Source: Amoebidium appalachense
Lineage: Eukaryota; Ichthyosporea
NCBI GenBank assembly: GCA_963693365.1
Contig: CAVNZM010000005.1
Coordinates: 10,416,001-10,480,000, forward strand
Direction: 5' to 3'
DNA length: 64,000 bases
Both the position numbers and the translations under genes were made by a program. Below the pieces are notes generated by a model. The model worked only from the letters and a program-made list of their open reading frames with translations. It searched no databases and was not told the DNA's origin. Of this stretch, positions 23,032-34,839 are shown piece after piece. Each line of letters starts with the position of its first letter. Position 1 is the first letter of the stretch.

Positions 23032-23090
23032 CCCCCCCCCCCCCCCCCCCTCTTTCTCTCTCCCCCCTCCACCCCTTCAATTCGCCGATC
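21178..23090. other. Poly-C/CCT-rich region with CA array
   Basis: Nearly continuous C and CT tracts (for example 21288-21304, 21600-21643, 22019-22054, 22250-22268, 22410-22434), a CA array at 22580-22640 and a CT array at 22976-23030. No convincing exon. The long plus-strand Pro/Ser frames and minus-strand Gly frames are repeat translations. Confidence 0.6.
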
Positions 23091-23103
23091 GATTCTTCCT
23101 TTC

Positions 23104-25170
23104 CAGGCGAATATTGGAGCTATTTTAATGCTGCACACGTTCAACGTGCTATTTCTGCCCTAAAACCCAAGAAGGCTTGTGGTCCGGATGCCCTTCCACC
23201 CGCGCTTCTTAAGGCATTGTGCGCTCCGCCCGGTATTACCAAAGGCGGGAATACGCCGCCTCCACCCCCCTTTGCGTATTTGGTGAGCGAGTTTTTCTCT
23301 GCCTTCTATGAGTTGGGATTCATTCCTTCGTCGTGGAATGACACCATCATCAATCCAGTCCCGCAAGAAGGTCTCTACTGGTCCGATTTCTTCCTTCCGG
23401 CCAGTCACCTTAACTAACATATTTCGTCGCCTATTCCAGTCCTCCATATTGCGTGCCTTCCACAAGCGTGAGACCTTATCGAGTGTCTTCCGGTTGAGCA
23501 ACGTTCAGGGCGGATTTCGGCGTGCTTATTCGTGCTATACTCATGCTCTTCTATTACACAACACTATTTGTTCTGGATGTCACGAGGTATGCTTTAACGA
23601 CCTGAAAAATGCCTATGACACGGTTCCAACGAATTTGCTGTGGCACAAGTTGGCCTCTCGAGGGCTACCTCTTCCCTTTGGTCGGCTTCAGGCGTTATTT
23701 GACCGCACCCATGGGGCTGCCGTTGTGAATGGGGTACTGAGTAACGGATTCAATCGTACTCGAGGCCTTTTACAAGGCTCTTTTTTGAGTCCCCTTCTCT
23801 TTGATGTCTTTATTGACGACTTAGCGGTAGAAATTCAACAATTTCCAGTTGCCGGCGACTCTTGTGTCTCCGGCCTTTTTTTCGCTGATGATATTGTCTT
23901 AGTCACTCACGATCCTTCTATCATGAATAACATGCTTTCTCGAGTAGATGACTGGTGTTTCCGAAATTTCATGAAAATTGGGATAGATAAATGCGGCACC
24001 TTTTCTTCCAATGCACAGTACACTCTGAACAATCAACCTATCCTAATCGTGTCCTCCTATGACTAATTAGGTATTCCTTTCACCTCTAAGGGTATCTGGT
24101 TTGAGCGCCTTTTGACTTCGCGCATTTCTCGTGCGCGTGGTCGCTTACATATCTATTAAGGAATATTCGCAAATATCTCTAATATTCATCCTGCCAATTT
24201 GCTCACCTTTAATAAAGTTTTTCTTCGTCCATGTTTCGAATATGGCCTCCCGTTACTCTTGTGTGCCCCTCCACGGCAACAGCGTGCGGCTCTTCGGGAA
24301 TTCAATTCCTTTCAGCGTGAATTCATCCAGTTTATTTCTCGAACCTCGCGTAGGCATCCTTTGGTGGCTCCCTTGCTGAGTGTTTTTGGTCTCCCTGCGG
24401 CGCGCCAGCGTATGAATGAATTAGGACTTCTCTTTTGTTTTCATTTGGTTAGGCTTCCTTCTTATCATCCTTTGTTGCAATTCTTTCCTTCTTTAGCACC
24501 TGTTCCCGGCATTTCTAATGTTCGTGCGAAATGTCCTATCCCCAATCTCTCTCCCATTCCGAGATATCCTTTTAAATACTTATCTCCTTTATTTTTCCCT
24601 TCTACTAGTTATCAGCAGTATGTTACTTGGTTCCATACTCAATATCCTTTGGCATCGTGGTGATAAAGAGTATTATGGTAGGGCTCTTGAGCCTGTGCTT
24701 CTTTTTATATTAGAGACTCGTCTATTTTCTTTACAATCGTTGTGTAAATTAGCTATTTATATTTATCCTTCCTCTCGTAAACCTACCACACTTACCGATT
24801 TTGCAATTCTAACCAATCCTTGTGATATAGCTTGGAAATGTTTATTTTGGCGCTGTAACCTTTGTTTCCATAAATGTTTGTGCCACTTTTGTGCAGAACC
24901 TTTTTCTCGTAAACACTTAGATAGATGTATTTATTAATCTCAGATTATTTTGTTAGAAATTAGAAGACTGGCTTATTTAGATAATCCTGATATTACGTCT
25001 ATTGACTATCTGTTGAACCACGGTATGTTTAACGAGTTTTCTAGGGTGTATGATTATTTCAGTCGTTATCTCCTCCGTATCCGAGAGTGAGGGCTTTTGT
25101 ATTTTCTTTCCGAGATATTGGTGATATCTCGATGGCTTCTATTTTGCTGAGCCGCTATCAATAAAGTCAT
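23104..25170 (+). mobile_element. Decayed, 5'-truncated LINE-type non-LTR retrotransposon (reverse transcriptase)
   Basis: A broken reading frame begins around AISALKPKKACGPDALPP and continues after a frameshift near 23360 through reverse-transcriptase blocks: FNDLKNAYDTVP (motif A), GLLQGSFLSPLLFDVFIDDL (motif B) and FFADDIVLVT (motif C, catalytic DD). Stops occur at 24063-24065 and near 24158, with further shifts to about 25090. No endonuclease domain is found, so the copy is 5'-truncated. An AATAAA signal at 25160-25165 marks the probable 3' end. It has no recent mobility: several independent stops and frameshifts are needed to explain it. Confidence 0.85.
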
Positions 25171-25200
25171 TATATAAAAATTTTTTTTTTCCTTGTTCAG

Positions 25201-25380
25201 TTGGAGAAATGGCGAGAACTTGTGTCTCAAGGTCTGAGCTAACAAATGGCCCTGGAAAAAACACAGCCTGCCTCCCTTCCTCTCCCCCCCACCCCCCCCA
25301 CCCCCCCCACCCCCGCACAGGCCCTCCCAAGTCCCCCGGATGTGAGCCCCTCCTGCCCTCTGAAGTGGTCGAAGAGGAAG
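25201..25380 (+). CDS. Two exon-like segments of an unrecognised gene
   Basis: Segment 25201-25231 follows a T-rich acceptor (TTGTTCAG) and ends AAG before GTCTGA. Segment 25321-25380 follows GCACAG and ends before GTTTAT. They join in phase to the segment at 26387 (read as [20 protein letters not shown] in the second). The donors are weak and the family is not recognised, so this is tentative; another phase gives [16 protein letters not shown]. Confidence 0.3.
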
Positions 25381-25514
25381 GTTTATGTAGTTGCGATTGT
25401 TGCCTGGGAATAAGGGAACAGAAGTGGGGGGGGACGGGGGGGGGGGGGGGGAGGCCAGGGGGGGAGGGGGGGGGGGGGGGGGGGGAGAGTAGGGAAGAAA
25501 AGAGGAGGGAATAA

Positions 25515-25570
25515 TCTACACACATACACATACGCATAAACACGTACACACGCGCGTGCACAAACACACA

Positions 25571-25601
<31 letters not shown>

Positions 25602-25949
25602 GCGCGCGCGCACGCGCGCATACCTTGTGGCAGCTTGTGATCCCCCCCACCCCCCCCCCCCCCCCCCCCCCCTTCCTTCCCCGGCGCATGCACACGTACA
25701 TGCACACATAAACCCATGTATTCCCCCACCCCTTCCTCCCACCTCTCCCCCCCCCCTCCGCCCACCTCCCCCCTCCTCCCACACCCATCCACCCACCATT
25801 CTCCACACACGGACAAGCATGCCTGCACACAGACACGTGCGCGCGCACGCACACACACACACACACAAAAACACACACGCACACACAAAAACACAGACTC
25901 ACACTCACACGCACACCAACACACACTCGCACGCATGCACACACACACA

Positions 25950-26020
<71 letters not shown>

Positions 26021-26165
26021 CCCCCCCCCCCCCCCCCCCCCCCCCCACACACACACACCACCACCACCACCAACCATCCACCCCCCCACTCCACACACAC
26101 GGACATGCATGCCCCCGCGCCGCACGCACACACCCGCGCGCGCACGCGCGCACACACACACACAC

Positions 26166-26235
<70 letters not shown>

Positions 26236-26340
26236 CACTGACTCGCTCACCATCTGTTTCTCCAAACACCCAGACATTCCTCCTCCCCCCACCCTCCTTC
26301 AACACACACACACACACACACACATCACACACACACACAT

Positions 26341-26376
<36 letters not shown>

Positions 26377-26385
26377 ACACACACA
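25515..26385. repeat. CA/CG microsatellites and a 30-bp poly-C tract
   Basis: Includes a (CG)n block (25587-25618), CA arrays (25930-26017, 26150-26230, 26302-26390) and a C run at 26018-26046. It forms the putative intron between the exon-like segments at 25321-25380 and 26387. Confidence 0.9.
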
Positions 26386-26386
26386 G

Positions 26387-26545
26387 ATGATGGAGTGGCT
26401 CACCTCCGTGTCCAGCCCCACCCGTCGCACCTCGGCCTGGCCGCGGTCACCGACTGTTGGGGCCCAACGGGCACAGTCACCCACCCTGTCCTTCTCCCCC
26501 CACATCCGTGTCCCTGTCTTCAGAACTACCTCGGACCTGGGAGAC
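26387..26545 (+). CDS. Exon-like segment, Ser/Pro/Arg-rich, unrecognised gene
   Basis: Follows a CACACAG acceptor made by the end of a CA array. In one frame it reads [18 protein letters not shown] and continues with normal composition to about DLGDRM before a GTGTGT donor near 26550. A possible last exon follows the CCCAG at about 26766-26770, reading TLSPKDERDVRQ and stop. Both strands are open over this piece, so the strand is not certain. Confidence 0.3.
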
Positions 26546-27011
26546 CGCATGGGGTGTGTGCCCTTGTGTGTGTGTTTGTTCTTTGTGTGTGTGTGTGTGT
26601 GAGGGGGGGGGAGGGGGGCTTGTTGAAGTGAAGAGCAAGGAGAGGACGGGGAGGAGGAGGGGGGGGAGGGGGTGGAGGTTACACCTGCTTTCCTTACCCT
26701 CCTTCACCTACTCACCACCACCACCACCACGCTCACCATCAACACATACAAGCACACACGCACATGCCCAGACCCTCTCTCCCAAGGATGAACGTGATGT
26801 GCGGCAGTAGCAACCGAACCTACACGTCGTTACATCTGCCCCGGCATATTTCTCATCGAGGATCACTCACTTACATCCCACTATCTAAACCACTCTTCGG
26901 GGCCCCTTTTCTCTCCCGATTAGCAAATTTCACTTGCTTCCCATATTCATTATTCCAGTTTCAGTCCACACATTTACTAAAGCATCAGAGCTCTGTCTAT
27001 TACATCACTTT

Positions 27012-27245
27012 CATAGCTCTACTATAAGTATATCCATTCCTTCCAATATCTCTCCGAATATCTCGTCTTTACAAATCTACTATAAGTGTATCCACATTCA
27101 TCCATATATCCCTCCTAGATGTCCTCTTTACAAATCTACTATCAACACATCCACACTCCTCCGTATATCTCCCGAAAATGTCTCCTCTTCACAAGTATAC
27201 AATAAATATATTCCATATCTCGCTATATATATCTCTCATATCCCC
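27012..27245. repeat. Degenerate tandem repeat, about 65-70 bp unit
   Basis: Three to four diverged units share CTACTATAAGT(G/A)TATCCA, then CATATATCTCNC and TCTTTACAAAT. The stretch is AT-rich, unlike the surrounding CA/C-rich DNA. Function unknown. Confidence 0.7.
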
Positions 27246-27404
27246 AAATTTCACGTGCAGTGCCCGTCTGAGCCGCGATGATTCCCGTGCCTCTGCAGTA
27301 GATCCTCCCCTCCGTCAACAATAACCCATGGCCATCCAAGTCAACCCACCCCCCATGGTCGGTGTAGACCCTGGAACCCCCCCTACCGCAAAACAAATTT
27401 CGAA

Positions 27405-27409
27405 TTGAG

Positions 27410-27444
<35 letters not shown>

Positions 27445-27506
27445 CCCACCCCCGGCGCCGCAACACACACTCGCACACAAACAACATGCATGAGCACGCA
27501 CGCGCG

Positions 27507-27580
<74 letters not shown>

Positions 27581-27668
27581 CGCACAGACACACACAGACA
27601 CACACACACATACACAGACACACAGACACACAGACACACACACACACACACACACACATACATACCGT

Positions 27669-27729
<61 letters not shown>

Positions 27730-28363
27730 GGACGCACACGCACCTGCATGTGCACGAAAATGCACTCACACACGGAAAGTACAAAGCCGTTGGAAAGTGG
27801 CATTATACAGCACACAATAGTGTTAAAGTATGTAAAAATTGATTGGAAATGAGAAAGGGGGTTTACGCTGTTTACTCGAATATGCCAATGTAGGTAAGTG
27901 AGAATAGCCAATTGTGTGTGCGAGTGTGCGTGTGTGTGTGCGCAAGCATATAACAGGCTATGTGTGTGTGTGTGTGTGACGTTTTATCAAAACAGTAAGT
28001 GTGTCCTCTAAGATGGGCCCTACCGTTAAAAGACCAGTATTTGGTGTGGGCCTGGGACTGCCGGAAGCTCACATAGTACCAGGAAAAAATGAGGGGAGAG
28101 GGTAGGGGGGGGGGGGGGGGGGGGGACACCAAATCCAATCAGTTTGGCCGCCTTTTGAACTTCCGAGTCTTGTAAAATACGTTAGGCCATCCCCCCCTCC
28201 CTCCCTCCCCCCCCCCCCCCTCCCCCCTCCCCCCCCCCCCCCCCCTTCTCCCCCCCCTTCCCCCACCCACCCAGCCACTCACCCAGCCACCCATGGTCAG
28301 CCCCCCCCCCCACCCCCCCCCCCCCCCCCCACCCCCGGCCTTCCCCCCCCCACACACACTCCT

Positions 28364-28409
<46 letters not shown>

Positions 28410-28430
28410 AAAAAAGCAAAACCCCACAAT
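27405..28430. repeat. Poly-C and CA microsatellite region
   Basis: C run at 27411-27440, CG/CA array (27498-27730), then C tracts at 28205-28245 and a 39-bp run at 28369-28407. Between 27770 and 28100 the sequence is ordinary but has no gene signal. Confidence 0.85.
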
Positions 28431-28560
28431 GACAGGCTAGTATATAAGACATACTTCTTTCGTTCCGTCCCCCATTATGCATGTCACAGCTGCAACCTTC
28501 TTTTGAGCAAATATTCGCAACGGTTTATTTGACCAATAATTTCTTTTTTATTAAAGTTTA

Positions 28561-28691
28561 GGGCGTGTTTGGCAACCCTCCAAAAAGCGTATTCGTATTT
28601 ATGGCGAAAAGACGATCAATCGTGTTTATAGAATTATTTTGTGGTATGCGTATTTAGGGCTGAAATACGATTATGGCGTACCAAACACGCC
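28561..28691. mobile_element. Small TA-flanked MITE with GGGCGTGTTTGGCA-type ends
   Basis: The left end GGGCGTGTTTGGCA (28561-28574) and the right end, reverse complement GGCGTGTTTGGTA (28679-28691), form imperfect terminal inverted repeats flanked by TA on both sides. The interior is 131 bp and non-coding. The size and TA flanks suggest a Tc1/mariner-like MITE. A perfect inverse of the left end recurs at 33571-33584. Confidence 0.65.
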
Positions 28692-28699
28692 TAAACACG

Positions 28700-29600
28700 A
28701 AAATTGGGCCCGCCCGATCGTATTTACGTTTCATCAGTGGAATGTGAAGAGTGTATGTTTCAGATGTTTGATTGGGCAAAAGGGTGTAAACCAAAAATAA
28801 TACATGTATTACCTCGAAGTGTAATTAAAGTCAAAATGGGGCGTGTTTTTTTTTTTTTTTTTGTATGGAATTAAATACTTAGATACTTTGTTATACATCA
28901 CAATATCTATTCTTATTTCTGTTGTAAAAAGCATTATGGGGAAAAGAACAGGGACTGACCCAACTTCCACCAAATTGGCAATACCAAGCCATAATAACCA
29001 TAAAAGGTGCACTGCGGTGCAAATATTGGATTGGATCAGAGTGATCCAATAGATGCTCATGTCGCTTATGATTGGCTTAAAGTTATATCGCCTTTCGAAA
29101 ATCACCTCCGGAGGTGATCGTCGAAAATACGTTTGTATTTAGAGCGATGTGACTGTCCATCGTCTTTATGTAGCCTTACAGTTAGCGTAAATTGAAACCT
29201 GTGGCGCGTTTGGCAGGACACATTGACTGATCGGCTTTTTTTTCTTTTCACTGATCGCTGGGCGGCGTTTTGGATTCGATTCCGGCTATGTAATGTCGAC
29301 AGATTGGCAGCCAACGGCGGCGGCTGCCGGCAGCCAGCGCCGCAACACGCAGTGTATGTACATATCATATGTTGTAACTAATAACTAATACTATAAAGAC
29401 CTCATAAAAACGGGCGATACCGCGCTCCAGGTAACACATTTGCAAACTATAAAGGCCTTTGCAGAAAATGCCGCGCTGGGCCGCCAATAATGTTTGCACT
29501 CGCAAGGGACCACACGTGTAGAGTCCTACCAAATAATGCTATAGTAAAGCACCGGGCGGCCCGAGGCCCTACACCTATCCAACAACTGTTGTGCCAAATG
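28700..29600. other. Non-coding DNA with MITE-like debris
   Basis: AT-rich ordinary sequence. An 18-bp perfect palindrome ATCACCTCCGGAGGTGAT lies at 29101-29118, and GGCGCGTTTGGCAG near 29204 resembles the MITE end. No gene supported. Confidence 0.5.
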
Positions 29601-29637
29601 GTGCCACCATGATGGCGTTTGTCGTGCATGCGTGTGG

Positions 29638-31015
<1,378 letters not shown>

Positions 31016-32176
31016 AGCTACACTTACACACTTCTAAATATGGAGCCGCACGGTGATGAGGTTTTGGGCAGCTGCGGCGGAGGTGGGACGGGGGGGAAGG
31101 GGGGGGGGGGGGAGGTGGGGGGAGGCAAGGGGGGGCCCAGGGGGGGGGGGGGGGGGGAGGCTGAGAGGAGGAGCTAGGGGCCCGGGGGGGAAGGGGGTGG
31201 ATCCCGAGCGTCACACGGAGGGCGGGTTGCCGGAAGGTGGAGAAAGGGGTGGGGAATGGGGGGGGGGGGGGGGGGGGGGGAGGGGGGAGGGGGGGGGGGA
31301 GGGGGGTGATTACTCAATTACTTCTAATGTACAGGGTCTGGCACACGTTATCCAATCCTGAAGTGAGCAAATCAATGGTCCAAATGCCGAATTCGGTATA
31401 TCAATAGGTCGTTGGATACATTTGTTAGATATTCAAAAAAACGATCGCAGCTTTGTAATAATTGCGATTGTGTATCCTATCGGACAATATACGTCAATTC
31501 GATGTCGACAAATCCGTCAATTTAGAAAACCATTTACTATATTCACCGGTTCAAATGTTCAAATGACCAAGCAATGTAAAACAATGGGATCAAATGATTA
31601 ATTCATCAATTTAATGTTTCAAATGACCAAATTACCTGTTCAAATGAATAATTCGACACCCTATCTAATGACTAAAATATACCCTTTTAAATGACCAAAT
31701 CTTCACTTTCAAAGAACAATTTGGACAATTCATATTTCACCGTTATAAATGGCCAAATTACCATTTCAAAAGTACAATTCGACAATTCACCCCCTCAATT
31801 CACCGGTTTAAATGACCAAAATTACCAAATTCCCCGCAAAAGTGTGCGTGTGACTTTGGACTGCCACTTACTTATTAAACATGTACACAATCACAAGATA
31901 ATCACGCAATATAACAAATGGAAAAAGATACCCGGTGACACGACACTAGACCCGATGAAAGCAGACACCTTGAAAAACTAAGCCTTATGTCTCGTTTTAT
32001 ATATAATGACCGCCTCAACCATATTGCCAAATATGGCACTCGCAAATGTATAACACCTATCATGATACATATTACCTTCCTGTAGAACTGGTCTTTCTCT
32101 AGCTGATGTTATTATTGATCAATTACCACGCTTTTACTGTACACGTGCTATACAGTGGAGATCTAATAAGTATAAG

Positions 32177-32422
32177 GTGGCATCGTTTGCATGCCCAAAC
32201 AACACACACACACACCAGTTTAAACGGTCACGTATCGCCAAATGTAGTTTGATAGACCACATAATACCGCAACACACACACGTCACATTCACAACAGACA
32301 CCCAGAAAGATAGCCTACCTGTAAATTACAACATCCTTGATTTTATACTAAACACGGGTAACTACGTCCTGTTTATTAGATGTATTGATTGGCTTGAGAA
32401 ACACATCAATACAAAATTCTAG
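32177..32422 (+). pseudogene. Open frame inside the inverted-repeat element, unrecognised
   Basis: 81 codons with ordinary composition (for example KRSRIAKCSLIDHIIPQH and NYNILDFILNTGNYVLF). Upstream in the same frame the sequence stays partly readable (CRTGLSLADVIIDQLPRF) but is interrupted. It may be a remnant of a mobile-element protein, possibly the C-terminal end of a LINE ORF. No domain can be named. Confidence 0.3.
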
Positions 32423-32428
32423 CGCACG

Positions 32429-32586
<158 letters not shown>

Positions 32587-32620
32587 CCAGCTGATACCGA
32601 GTGTCCCAGGGGAGCCCCCC

Positions 32621-32674
<54 letters not shown>

Positions 32675-33399
32675 AAACGGGGAACCCCAACTATTTGATG
32701 TTTCTTAGTCTTTATGGTGTCTCGTAGAGAAAGTAAACCCTGATATATAGTCATCACCCGACATCTATGTACGTGATCATGATATACCGCTGAGGGGATA
32801 TCCCGAGCAAAAACCCCCCATACCTGAGACTGGTCTCTCTTTGCCTCGAGTAAACAGCGTAAACCCCCATGAACAATTCACCGGAAGTTCAAATGACCGA
32901 ATCACCAGTTCATTTTCGTGTCATTGGCCTACCAAATGGCGAATTGTCATTTCATTGTCGATTTATTTATTTGAAATGCCTAATCGTTCGATTGATTATT
33001 TTGAAGTACGTTTGATATGGCGATTCGTTTAGTTACTTTCGACTTGTTCAGTTTTTTCGATTGTGGCGGATGTCCAAAAGAAACAATGCCAACTCATTTT
33101 AGGATTTAAGCTGCGACTTGAGGTTGTTTACCTCGATTTGCACAAAGCTGCGATGGTTTTCTGGGAATTTTGAATGTCAATAAAATTTACCGAACGACCT
33201 ATTGATATACCGAATTCGGCATTCGGACCATTTATTTGCTCACTTCAGGATTGGATACACACGTACAATACGACTGTAGATCTCATGATCATTGAACAGC
33301 ATCACGGATGCCCACACTGTACGTATGTGCACAGCCACGCATACACACGCGCACACACAAATACACGTATACTGTATATCATACATACATACTATCATA

Positions 33400-33460
33400 T
33401 ATCATATATACTATATGATATATATATATATACATATACATATACTATATATATATTAGT

Positions 33461-33502
<42 letters not shown>

Positions 33503-33522
33503 TATGATATATATATATATCG
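33400..33522. repeat. AT-rich TA microsatellite
   Basis: TATATA with CATATAC variants. It is the only long TA array in the window, adjacent to the right MITE end at 33571. Confidence 0.9.
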
Positions 33523-33570
33523 TCTTCAGGCCGAAAAGACGAAGACGATGAAAAGACGATAAAACTGCGC

Positions 33571-33584
33571 TGCCAAACACGCCC
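33571..33584. mobile_element. Isolated MITE right end
   Basis: TGCCAAACACGCCC is the exact reverse complement of 28561-28574 and is also followed by TA. It could be the right end of a second, partly lost MITE copy (AAGACGA motifs at 33535-33560 are shared), or the far end of a composite element starting at 28561. Confidence 0.5.
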
Positions 33585-33838
33585 TAAGGCTTCAGATTTC
33601 CGAATTGGGCGATCGATTGATTTGAACTTTGGTGCCATCGCTGCTATTAGCATATGTTTATTCTGGTTCATAAAAAATACCGCCTATCTCGGTTTAAAGG
33701 ACTTTAAACTTGTTAGTAACATTAATATGTAAGATTTCGCATTACACTGTGACTGTTCGGTAACTTCATTCTTTAGATGTATATCATTCATTGATTCAAA
33801 GCCACCTCCTTGACTCATCAGAGGCTCTAAAACTTGCA
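33585..33838. other. 3' flank of hydrolase copy 1
   Basis: AT-rich unique sequence, no gene or repeat recognised. It would contain the 3' UTR of the minus-strand hydrolase gene. Confidence 0.5.
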
Positions 33839-34160
33839 TTAATTTTGTGCAAACAGTGCCTGTGTGGCGTCATTGTAGTGGGTGCCGGTGTGGAAGGCCA
33901 TGGGGATGGCCAGGCGTGGGGCGGTGGGGTCGTGCAGGCGCAGCTTTGTGAGGTCGACCATCTGCAGGTTACGCACGGCTGGCGTGGAGAAGTACAGCCG
34001 CCGGGCGCTGTGGTCGCGCACAACGGTCCAGGCCGTGGTCCAGTCGTCGGCGCCCTTGGCCAGCGACACGCGCCCAATCATGGCCGTGGCCGCGCTCACG
34101 TGGTCCACTGCCGGGTCGCTGGACACGTACGACGGCAGGTGGGGCCCCAGTGCCCCGGCC

Positions 34161-34165
34161 CAGGC
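34161..34165. repeat. Target-site duplication, left (CAGGC)
   Basis: CAGGC directly precedes the left LTR and is repeated at 42416-42420 after the right LTR. Five bp is typical of Ty3/gypsy integration. Confidence 0.95.
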
Positions 34166-34774
34166 TGTAAACAGTTGAACTAGTTGGGATAAGGCAGAGA
34201 ACAACTGAATCAGAATAAAGAAGAGAACGGGTAGTAAGGCACACGCGGCCAGGTTACTATTTAATGTGCTCGTTCAGAGTGATCCCCCGTACTGGGACGG
34301 CTTGTTTATATAGCCCCCAGGTTCCGGATCATCTGGATGGGTGGCATTGATGCCTTCGTGACTTCTGACCAGTCAGAAGAGTGCGGTCGTCTTTATGTGC
34401 ACACAGTGCACCAATAACATGAAGCTAACTAAAAGGATAACTTTGTGGCAAATGATTGGTCAATACTTAAGCCCGTTTAGGTTTATGCAACTGGGTCTGA
34501 TTTCCTTATTGGTTCCGTTCGTTTAGCTATAGATGTCGCCTCCGTAGTGGATGAGACTTGCATTCCTATCCTAGCGGTTCTCGAATTCTATTGGTTCATA
34601 CTGACTGCACGGCCACTGCATATTGCCGGCGCCGCGGCTCAGTCGTGAGCCGCAGCCCGCGGCTGTCGCGTGTGATATTGATCTGATCATATGTACACAA
34701 TATCTACGTGATCACTATGATATGTACAGTATATTCGTAATAGTAAACATGTACGGCGTGTACAGATGTTTACA
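34166..34774 (-). repeat. 3' LTR of the chromovirus
   Basis: 609 bp, starting TGTAAACAG and ending TGTTTACA (inverted TGTAAAC/GTTTACA termini). It differs from the other LTR by one inserted base (AAAGAAG against AAAGACAG) and one substitution noticed (TTCGTGACTT against TTCATGACTT). The element runs on the minus strand, so this is the 3' LTR. Confidence 0.95.
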
Positions 34775-34792
34775 CTCCCCCCCTTCTCGGGA
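34775..34792 (-). other. Polypurine tract
   Basis: On the element strand the sequence CCGAGAAGGGGGGGAG lies directly before the 3' LTR, the position and composition expected for the plus-strand primer. Confidence 0.85.
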
Positions 34793-34839
34793 GCCTGGTG
34801 GTATGGTCTGGAGACGGTAAACCACCAGGCTGAGGGAAG

